From Bacteroidetes bacterium UBA2364 (GTDB taxonomy: Bacteria; Bacteroidota; Rhodothermia; Rhodothermales; UBA2364), in the NCBI GenBank assembly GCA_002344075.1, contig DDTM01000103.1, positions 85,671-134,309 of the forward strand: 48,639 bases of DNA. Reading direction: 5' to 3'. Both the position numbers and the translations under genes were made by a program. How positions within the stretch are numbered: position 1 is the first letter of the stretch; each line of letters starts with the position of its first letter. Positions 42,801 through 48,639 of the stretch are shown here, piece after piece. The notes beneath the pieces were generated by a model. That model saw only the letters and a program-made list of their open reading frames with translations, was not told the origin of the DNA and did no database searches.

Positions 42801-43579
42801 GCTCCGGATAAATTGGCATCATGGAGTTTGGCTGCGCGAAAATCGGATTTCTGAATGCGGGCGCCTTTCAGGTTGACACCAATCAGGTTCGCATTCACCA
42901 AAGAAATTTCGTCTAAAATAACCCCTTCCAAATTGGCGCCTTGCAAGTTTACGCCCGTAAGAATAGCGCCGTGCAGGTTGGTGTTTTTTAGGTTGGCGCC
43001 TCTCAAATTGGCCCCTGTGAGGTTGGTTTTTTCTAGATTAGCCCCCATCAGATTAACAGAAGTTAGGTCTAAACCTGCCAGATTGGCTTCTCGAAGGTCT
43101 GCATTCGAAAAATCTGTCTGATCAATAAGGCAGGCGTGTAGATCTACTTGGCACAAACTGGCATTTCGGAAGGTTGCTGCACGTAAATTTGCCGATCCGA
43201 AATTGCAACGGTCTATCTGGGCATAGTCGAAATTGGCGTACTGGAGATCTGCATTGATGAGTTTGGCCTCGATAAGAATAGACTTCTCAAACACGGCACG
43301 CTTGGCGGAAACTCCGGCCAAAGAGGCTTCTTGAAGATTGGCATCTGGAAATTGCGCTTCTTCTAAAGCGGCACCATCTAATCTGGCTTCTGAAAGATCC
43401 GCCTCTTTAAATAAAACCTGGGATAAATTCAGTCCGGTAAGGTCTCTCTTGTGAAGGTCTGTGGCCCTTAGGTCTAACTTTTTCCCCAAGCGTTTCATCG
43501 AAGAAGACGCCAACCATTGTGTATGTTGCCATGCGGCTACACGCAATTGGATGTTCGAAATTTTTTTCTGAACAGGCAT
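39878..43579 (-). CDS. Giant pentapeptide-repeat protein (236 uninterrupted repeats)
   Basis: 1233 aa from ATG 43579; a TTG at 43627 would add 16 residues. Residues 1-34 are a basic, helix-like leader (K-K-I-S-N-I-Q-L-R-V). Residues 35-1214 divide into exactly 236 in-register pentapeptides of form A(N/D)LxG, counted by hand with no insertion or deletion; residues 1215-1233 are a short tail (ending E-S-G-G-K-R). This predicts a right-handed quadrilateral beta-helix of 59 coils, roughly 28 nm long at 4.8 angstrom per coil. The first half has mostly Leu at the central position; the second half alternates Leu and Phe. No signal or membrane segment, so it is probably cytoplasmic. It is first in an operon with the actin-like gene. 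DNA mimicry, as in MfpA/Qnr, or a scaffold role are both possible. Confidence 0.92.
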   Translation of the reverse strand: MPVQKKISNIQLRVAAWQHTQWLASSSMKRLGKKLDLRATDLHKRDLTGLNLSQVLFKEADLSEARLDGAALEEAQFPDANLQEASLAGVSAKRAVFEKSILIEAKLINADLQYANFDYAQIDRCNFGSANLRAATFRNASLCQVDLHACLIDQTDFSNADLREANLAGLDLTSVNLMGANLEKTNLTGANLRGANLKNTNLHGAILTGVNLQGANLEGVILDEISLVNANLIGVNLKGARIQKSDFRAAKLHDANLSGALLSGTDLSYAEFERVNLADALLEHITCYRTRFRDAIFTQARLNHSNFHSADLTFCNMAGVRFAFTNLNEANLEGANLQGCHLWGVNLESANLAQTVFTRSLIERTNLTKAKLAGVILKGVSMPNVVFDHVVLDGMNLEKADLRHASLLGTSLRGANLEGANFQNASLHSANLSHSNLRGANLRGANLWRINLEEALLDKADLRGCKLDEANLKHATLVQADLTGASLLRTDLEFADLSSALINQVNLDESNLKRTLLDGAEMVEVSCEKTDCTELQLNKTKKLFAHFRMSCLVKANLSGLNLQGFDFRGADLSGCNLQDCNLQKANLENANLSGALLRNVNLLHTRLSGANLQRIDLQHTQLAHIVLNNTNLEKANFSFASLNQCNFQEASLRHARFDHTNFLQCNLERSQFEHAQLNNASFKACNLGQSSFRNAQMERSHFDQCGASGASFDMALMTNVTFSTSNLNEASFVHATLPHAKLHNLYLKATIFERSDLKDATFSHIGLHQTNFREARLERVSFKNVRFNQTIFDKAHLDEADASTLSFESVSFQETILRETKFPLAHFVDCHFRGASCVKTQFAGATFFDCKIPHALLSQTNFSNCRFWFPDFTGSTFSGSNLTDTTFKKAQLGQCRFEKVRMERMNFRDQVLQKITFEECDLTNSFFQGATLRDISFEKSQLGGTNFEGAILTRVRLHLAKLRGISLRETQLAQIEAPYTDFQGSDLQGAVFEHCNLQQANLQLINGQMLVFKQCELRGINLSGSKLAFAQFNQHALSDCNFQRADLWKTDFSECRIQNSLFQEANLAEAELSHADIQESQFSLALLTGAKALRIKLQQVNFKGASMEQAVFSQAQVQASSFDQAFMGQINLEKARIFRCSFERTDLKNAQLSESHASRCDFRHAKLTEANLHLAKWEHVKLDGANMIMAQVQTATFEESDLKSARMHFTQLPENVTPTPMVVLSKIESGGKR

Positions 43580-43842
43580 GGTGACGGGAGGAAATGTCCG
43601 TTTATAGTTGCTCAGCAAAACGGACAAGAGGAACGATGCATATATTGGTTGGTAGCGGATGCGTTAAAATACAACAAAAGATTCCAGATGTAAAAAATGA
43701 CTCGTGAAATTGTATTTTTAGTTAATTGAATTCAGCGAGCGCCATTGTTTGGAGGTAATAAGTGGGCTGATAGGAGTTGTTGATAGAGATTAGGATGTAT
43801 GTATATACGTGTAATACATATATACGCAATTTAACTGTGTAT

Positions 43843-45594
43843 ATGACTCAACAAATAAAGAAATCTTTTAATGGGATCATTGGGGGTAGGTGGTTTCGTG
43901 AGCCTTGGTTATGGGCAGCACTGGGGTTGCTTTCTTTTTGGTTGCTACAGGTGACACATGGTTTAGAACTACGAGTGACATTGCATGATACACTCGATTC
44001 TGATGTAGCTGTCCGCAAAATTCTTTCCGAAACGGGTGGGTGGTATTTGTGGAACCGCGATGCCGTACTTCCCATGATCATGAATGGTTTACCCCGTAAT
44101 GCCATTGATCTGTCGGGAGTGAACCTGATTAATTTATTATTTGTTTTGTTTTCACCATGGACAGCTTTTGTGCTTTCGATGCTTTTGGTACATGGGGTAG
44201 CGGGATGGGGGGCTTATAAACTTTCTGGTCTTTTTCTGGAGGAGTGGCCTGTATTTAGGGTGCTGATTAGTTGGGGATTTGCTTTTTTACCCCATTATGT
44301 ACTGTATGGTTGGACAACGGCGGGTTTGCCCTGGTTAATTTGGGCAACTGTTTCTTTTTTAAGATATCAAGCGCCAACCCAGCAGCAATTTGGGAAATTT
44401 GCATCCGTTTGGATCGGTTATGCAATTGGTGCACACTTTATTTTATTTGGATTTTTTGTTTGGTTAGGCATGGTGGCTTTGGTGGGTTGGTATGCACATA
44501 CTAAAAGATTGATGTGGAAACGTATGGCAGTGGTAACAGGTGTGGTATTGGTTCTTTTTATGGTACAAACCTCGCACCTTTTAATGAATATGGGAGATGC
44601 GGGGTTTGTTTCGCATCGGACAGGGTGGAATTTATTCTTTCAGCACGATAATTTTGTAGAGATTGTTAAAGATGCAATTTTCCATTTTATTGCAGGCCAG
44701 TACCATGCCCCAAGCATTCATACGCTTGTTTTGGTATTGTTATTGGCCTCTGTTTGGGTTTTTCGGCGTCAACATGCCATCGTGAGAAAGATTTCAATCT
44801 TGTTGTTCGTTCAGGCGGGCTTTTCATTCTTGGGTGTGTGTTGGTTTTGGGAGGGATTGATTCCCGTAAAAATGCAATTGGGGTTTCTTAAGAGTTTTAA
44901 CGCCGGAAGATTGGCTTTTGTATCTCCCGTGATCTGGCTGGCCGCACTGATGATAACGACCCGTATTTGGTTGCAACAGAAGCCGCTTGCCCAACCCTAT
45001 CTTGTCGTTTTTTTGGTGATTCACGTACTTTGGGTGGGGTGGGGGAATGGGATGTTGCGATCAAACATAATGGCTTGGTTGCGTCCCGATTACCATGATG
45101 CTGCATTTCCGTCTTGGAGCGGATTTTATGCCCCTCAAGACTGGGCTAAGGTAAAGGCCAATATTGGCGTATCAACCAGAGATTTTAGGGTTATTTCCGT
45201 AGGAATACATCCAGCAGTTGCCCAATTTAATGGTTTCTACACATTAGATAGCTATCAAAACAATTATTTATTAGGGTATCATGCAGCATTTAGAAGGATC
45301 GTTGCATCGGAGTTGGCGATGTCTGATAAATGGCGACGATACTTCGATGAATGGGGTAGCCGTTGTTATATTTTACCTGCCCATGCACAAACTTGGAAGT
45401 CTCCTTTTTGGGTGCTCAAAAGAGAAGTCAAATCGCCAAAGCCTTTACAACTCGATCATAGGGCGTTCAAAAAAATGGGAGGGCGGTTTTTGATTGCAAC
45501 ATATGAGCTCGATCTTTCGGATGTGTGGCAACTGAGAAAAAGATTTGAGACTCATCAGGCTTGGTATAATCTTTATCTCTATGAGGTTAAATAA
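43843..45594 (+). CDS. DUF6044-like multi-pass membrane protein
   Basis: 583 aa from ATG 43843; in-frame ATG 43777 would add 22 atypical residues. About 10-12 hydrophobic segments. The motifs M-N-G-L-P-R-N-A near residue 80, S-P-W-T-A-F-V-L, D-S-Y-Q-N-N-Y-L-L-G-Y and F-D-E-W-G-S-R-C-Y-I-L near 530 match my recollection of DUF6044 (YfhO-like, often in surface polysaccharide loci). The C-terminal 150 residues form a soluble extracytoplasmic domain. Function unknown; a lipid-linked glycan or glycosyltransferase-C-like role is inference. It is divergent from the pentapeptide gene across 263 bases containing an imperfect TA-rich inverted repeat (about 43795-43827). Confidence 0.7.
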   Translation: MTQQIKKSFNGIIGGRWFREPWLWAALGLLSFWLLQVTHGLELRVTLHDTLDSDVAVRKILSETGGWYLWNRDAVLPMIMNGLPRNAIDLSGVNLINLLFVLFSPWTAFVLSMLLVHGVAGWGAYKLSGLFLEEWPVFRVLISWGFAFLPHYVLYGWTTAGLPWLIWATVSFLRYQAPTQQQFGKFASVWIGYAIGAHFILFGFFVWLGMVALVGWYAHTKRLMWKRMAVVTGVVLVLFMVQTSHLLMNMGDAGFVSHRTGWNLFFQHDNFVEIVKDAIFHFIAGQYHAPSIHTLVLVLLLASVWVFRRQHAIVRKISILLFVQAGFSFLGVCWFWEGLIPVKMQLGFLKSFNAGRLAFVSPVIWLAALMITTRIWLQQKPLAQPYLVVFLVIHVLWVGWGNGMLRSNIMAWLRPDYHDAAFPSWSGFYAPQDWAKVKANIGVSTRDFRVISVGIHPAVAQFNGFYTLDSYQNNYLLGYHAAFRRIVASELAMSDKWRRYFDEWGSRCYILPAHAQTWKSPFWVLKREVKSPKPLQLDHRAFKKMGGRFLIATYELDLSDVWQLRKRFETHQAWYNLYLYEVK

Positions 45595-45670
45595 ATGCTT
45601 GATTCACCATTCCTTAAAGTTGAAGATCCTTACAGGGTGTTTTTTTAGGTCTTCAGACCCATTTACGACA

Positions 45671-45678
45671 TAAATTTG
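45671..45678 (+). promoter_or_regulatory. Candidate -7 element (TAAATTTG) upstream of the pyrophosphatase gene
   Basis: It matches the Bacteroidota TAnnTTTG consensus, 135 bases before the ATG at 45814, which would give a long leader. No good -33 TTTG is seen at the expected distance, so support is weak. Confidence 0.25.
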
Positions 45679-45813
45679 TGGAATCTTAGCGATGTACTTG
45701 CTGTTCTCTAAATAAAAAGCGAGTATTTTCAGATCACAATTTTACATTGTAAGCCTATTCCCTGCTTTGTCTAAACCTCTTATTCCTCCACTTACAAACA
45801 GGGTGGGGCAATA

Positions 45814-48549
45814 ATGTTTTTTTCACCAAACAACCTAACCGCAAACACCATTAATATGGAATTTCTTTTGTATGTCCCACCTGTTTTAGGCGTAATCGGC
45901 CTGCTGTATATGGCTGTTCAATGGGGCTGGGTCGGCAAACAAGACGCAGGTGAACCCAAAATGAAGGTCATTGCAGATCATATTTCTGAAGGAGCAATGG
46001 CATTCCTTCATGCAGAATACAGAATTCTGGGGGTTTTTGTCTTGGTAGCCAGTATCCTGCTCGGTATTTTGGCGATGCAAATGCCCGAAACCTCGTCTCC
46101 ATTGATCATTGTGGCCTTTGTAATTGGCGCAGTATTCTCGGCAGCTGCCGGAAATGTAGGGATGCGGATTGCCACCCGTGCGAATGTGCGTACAACACAG
46201 GCGGCAAGAACTTCTCTTTCTCGTGCCCTAAAGGTTTCGTTCACCGGTGGTTCGGTGATGGGGCTGGGCGTGGCAGGATTGGCCGTTCTGGGGCTAAGTA
46301 CTCTTTTTATTGTTTTTTATAATGTCTTTATGGGTGGCCAAATGAACTCGGTTACAGAAATGACCCGTGTTCTGGAGGTGTTAACTGGGTTCTCATTGGG
46401 GGCGGAATCTATTGCCCTTTTTGCACGTGTGGGTGGTGGTATTTATACCAAAGCGGCTGACGTTGGCGCAGACCTTGTAGGCAAAGTTGAGGCGGGCATT
46501 CCGGAAGACGATCCGCGTAATCCTGCAACCATTGCTGACAATGTGGGGGATAACGTTGGGGATGTGGCTGGCATGGGTGCGGACTTGTTCGGGTCATATG
46601 TAGCAACGGTTTTGGGTTCGATGGTGCTTGGAAACTACGTAATCCGCGATTCAGGTATTATGAACGATGGATTTGGCGGAATTGCACCCATCTTGCTACC
46701 CATGCTGATTGCCGGGGTGGGGATTTTGTTCTCCATTATTGGAATGTGGCTTGTGAGTGTAAAAGACACCGATGCCACAACAGATACCGTACAATCGGCT
46801 TTGAATCGTGGAAACTGGGTTTCTCTTGGCCTGACGGCTGTGGCTTGTTATGGTCTGATTATGTGGATGTTGCCTGCCGAAATGCAAATGGATTTCTTCG
46901 GGCAGGGACTAATGACGGTTACCAATCTAAACGTTTTCTTTGCCGTTGTGGTGGGCTTGGTCGTGGGTGCACTTATTTCATTCATCACCGAGTATTATAC
47001 TGGATTGGGTAAAAAACCGGTGATGGATATTGTACACCGCTCTGGGACAGGGGCTGCAACCAATATTATTGCTGGTCTTGCAACAGGGATGATCTCCACC
47101 GCCTATCCGATTATTTTGTTTGCGGGTGCGATCTGGTCTGCTTATGCACTGGCTGGATTTTATGGTGTAGCGATTGCCGCTTCTGCTATGATGGCAACTA
47201 CAGCCATGCAACTTGCCATTGACGCCTTTGGCCCAATTGCAGACAATGCGGGCGGTATCGCTGAAATGAGTGAATTACCAGAAGAAGTGCGTGGAAGAAC
47301 AGATATTCTAGACTCGGTTGGAAACACGACCGCAGCAATTGGAAAAGGGTTTGCCATTGCATCTGCGGCTCTTACAGCACTGGCACTTTTTGCCGCTTAT
47401 GTGAATGTTACGGGTATTGACGGCATCAATATCTTCAAGGCCGATGTATTGGCAGCTCTCTTTGTGGGTGGTATGATTCCTGTGGTATTTTCTGCCTTTG
47501 CTATGAACTCGGTTGGAAAGGCAGCGATGGAAATGGTAAAAGAAGTTCGTCGTCAATTTCGCGAGATCCCCGGTATCATGGAGGGAACGGGAGAACCAGA
47601 ATATGGCCGTTGTGTGGAAATCTCTACCCAAGCAGCCCTCCGCGAAATGATGATTCCAGGTATGATCGCTATTATCACGCCTTTGATCGTTGGATTCCTG
47701 ATGGGGCCAGAGCCATTGGGTGGCTATATGGCTGGTGTTACGGTTTCGGGGGTTCTATGGGCTATATTTCAATCCAATGCGGGTGGGGCTTGGGACAATG
47801 CCAAAAAGTCCTTCGAAAAAGGGGTAGAAATTGATGGTCATATGTACTACAAAAAGTCGGAGCCTCATAAGGCTGCTGTTACAGGTGATACGGTTGGTGA
47901 TCCATTTAAGGATACTTCCGGTCCTTCCATGAATATTCTGATTAAACTTTCGTCTATTGTCGCACTCATTATTGCGCCGTTTATCGGTATGGGCGGACAT
48001 GGTGCAGATACGACAATGGAGTATATGCCCGATACAGAACAAGAAGAGCTCGCGCCTGTTCCGGGGAATACAACTCCTTCGCCCACTACACCTGCTCTTA
48101 GCTCCTTGAAATTGGATAGTGGCTTAGAAATGAATGTTGCTGCCGATGGAATCGAAAATAAATTGGTCTCTTTTATTAAAGATGCCAATAAGCCGGTTGA
48201 CAAAACGACTTGGTTTTCTTTCGATCGTTTGGTATTTGAAACAGGGAAATCAACCCTGAAGCCTGAGTCGCAAGCACAACTCCAAAATATTGCCAATATT
48301 CTGAAAGTATATCCTGCGGTAAACCTCAAAATAGGTGGCTATACCGATAATACAGGTAAGCCCGAAGCCAACTTAGCCCTTTCTGGTGAACGTGCAAAAA
48401 ATGTAAAAGCAGAATTGATAAAACTGGGAGTAGAAGAAGCGCGTTTAGAATCTGAAGGTTATGGGCAAGAACACCCTGTTGCAGACAATGCAACGGAGGA
48501 AGGGCGTGCACAAAACCGTCGGATAGACGTCCGTGTAACCAAGAAATGA
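45814..48549 (+). CDS. hppA: Membrane ion-translocating pyrophosphatase fused to a C-terminal OmpA-like domain
   Basis: 911 aa (ATG 45856 is an alternative start, 14 residues shorter). Residues about 15-725 are a full membrane PPase with some 16 helices. They include A-R-V-G-G-G-I-Y-T-K-A-A-D-V-G-A-D-L-V-G near 205, the pyrophosphate-binding E-D-D-P-R-N-P-A-T-I-A-D-N-V-G-D-N near 235, G-N-T-T-A-A-I-G-K-G near 505 (Ala at the position that is Lys in K+-independent enzymes, so probably K+-dependent) and W-D-N-A-K-K near 658. A Thr/Pro-rich linker (about 735-760) leads to an OmpA domain (about 797-911) with G-Y-T-D-N-T-G and L-S-G-E-R-A-K-N-V. Both ends of PPases face the periplasm, so the extra domain could bind peptidoglycan. 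It pumps H+ and/or Na+ using pyrophosphate. A strong terminator follows. Confidence 0.93.
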   Translation: MFFSPNNLTANTINMEFLLYVPPVLGVIGLLYMAVQWGWVGKQDAGEPKMKVIADHISEGAMAFLHAEYRILGVFVLVASILLGILAMQMPETSSPLIIVAFVIGAVFSAAAGNVGMRIATRANVRTTQAARTSLSRALKVSFTGGSVMGLGVAGLAVLGLSTLFIVFYNVFMGGQMNSVTEMTRVLEVLTGFSLGAESIALFARVGGGIYTKAADVGADLVGKVEAGIPEDDPRNPATIADNVGDNVGDVAGMGADLFGSYVATVLGSMVLGNYVIRDSGIMNDGFGGIAPILLPMLIAGVGILFSIIGMWLVSVKDTDATTDTVQSALNRGNWVSLGLTAVACYGLIMWMLPAEMQMDFFGQGLMTVTNLNVFFAVVVGLVVGALISFITEYYTGLGKKPVMDIVHRSGTGAATNIIAGLATGMISTAYPIILFAGAIWSAYALAGFYGVAIAASAMMATTAMQLAIDAFGPIADNAGGIAEMSELPEEVRGRTDILDSVGNTTAAIGKGFAIASAALTALALFAAYVNVTGIDGINIFKADVLAALFVGGMIPVVFSAFAMNSVGKAAMEMVKEVRRQFREIPGIMEGTGEPEYGRCVEISTQAALREMMIPGMIAIITPLIVGFLMGPEPLGGYMAGVTVSGVLWAIFQSNAGGAWDNAKKSFEKGVEIDGHMYYKKSEPHKAAVTGDTVGDPFKDTSGPSMNILIKLSSIVALIIAPFIGMGGHGADTTMEYMPDTEQEELAPVPGNTTPSPTTPALSSLKLDSGLEMNVAADGIENKLVSFIKDANKPVDKTTWFSFDRLVFETGKSTLKPESQAQLQNIANILKVYPAVNLKIGGYTDNTGKPEANLALSGERAKNVKAELIKLGVEEARLESEGYGQEHPVADNATEEGRAQNRRIDVRVTKK

Positions 48550-48579
48550 GCGAATATTAGACGCTTCATTCTTTAGCCG

Positions 48580-48619
48580 AAAACGAAAGCCCACAAAGCA
48601 AATTGTGGGCTTTCGTTTT
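48580..48619 (+). terminator. Rho-independent terminator after hppA
   Basis: A perfect 16-bp stem (48580-48595 with 48604-48619, AAAACGAAAGCCCACA arm) has an 8-base loop and ends in TTTT. It works in either direction and is 30 bases past the stop. Confidence 0.88.
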
Positions 48620-48639
48620 GGTGCGCCCGGCATGTGCGC

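Noticed and set aside
39878..43579. CRISPR-like or tandem DNA repeat array
   Set aside because: The periodicity is 15 bases and follows the codons of the pentapeptide repeats; units vary in sequence, and there are no identical repeats with spacers.
38784..43579. Type II plasmid partition locus (parMR) or integrated plasmid
   Set aside because: No ParR-like gene, centromere repeats, replication gene or mobility gene is visible, and the flanks are ordinary chromosomal genes.

Overview
The window is a single chromosomal stretch of a Gram-negative bacterium of the Bacteroidota/Rhodothermota sphere (class Rhodothermia or a close relative is my best guess). The evidence is two large exported proteins with C-terminal type IX secretion sorting domains (the N-Y-P-N-P-F-N-P form), a cbb3 oxidase operon with ccoG and fixH, a PSP1/RicT protein, a split NAD(P) transhydrogenase, a DUF6044 protein, and weak or absent Shine-Dalgarno sequences. 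There are no insertion sequences, rRNA genes, CRISPR arrays or phage genes; one tRNA-Met(CAT) lies at 2437-2510 on the minus strand.

Layout. 1-5200 is housekeeping: the end of clpC, a small unknown gene, the tRNA, DNA polymerase III delta' (holB), ricT and an Smr-domain gene. 5214-12823 is a carbohydrate or cell-wall-glycan region. It holds a four-gene minus-strand operon (exported GHL10 glycosyl hydrolase, SSS symporter, exported FAD oxidoreductase, outer-membrane barrel) with a second, lipoprotein GHL10 gene divergent from it. 12856-18697 is the cbb3 oxidase operon ccoN-O-Q-P-G-fixH plus an AMIN-like gene, with hairpins between several of its genes. 19191-24777 holds an exported MsrB-MsrA lipoprotein, then a SpoIID-like and Wzi-like pair divergent from a polyprenyl glycosylphosphotransferase (exopolysaccharide/envelope). 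24909-27725 is an MFS transporter with a Gfo/Idh/MocA dehydrogenase. 27887-30892 is the transhydrogenase operon. 31103-38670 mixes two unknown membrane proteins, a DsbA-like thiol protein, a sterol-desaturase-family hydroxylase and a giant Asp-box beta-propeller protein.

The most unusual locus is 38731-43579. Two co-directional minus-strand genes end in one terminator. The first encodes a 1233-residue protein made of 236 uninterrupted, in-register pentapeptide repeats (exactly 59 four-sided coils). The second encodes a ParM-type actin-like protein whose phosphate-1 nucleotide-binding motif (D-I-G-N-A-N-T) lies at the extreme C-terminus instead of the N-terminus: the whole fold appears circularly permuted. 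I know of no description of such a pair and regard it as the best candidate for an undescribed system. A second standout is 45814-48549, a membrane pyrophosphatase fused to a C-terminal OmpA-like peptidoglycan-binding domain.

Functional themes are membrane energetics (cbb3 oxidase, transhydrogenase, ion-pumping pyrophosphatase), envelope glycan remodelling (two GHL10, SpoIID, AMIN-like, Wzi, glycosylphosphotransferase, DUF6044) and exported redox repair (MsrBA, DsbA-like). All assignments come from reading motifs in the sequence; no database search was run.
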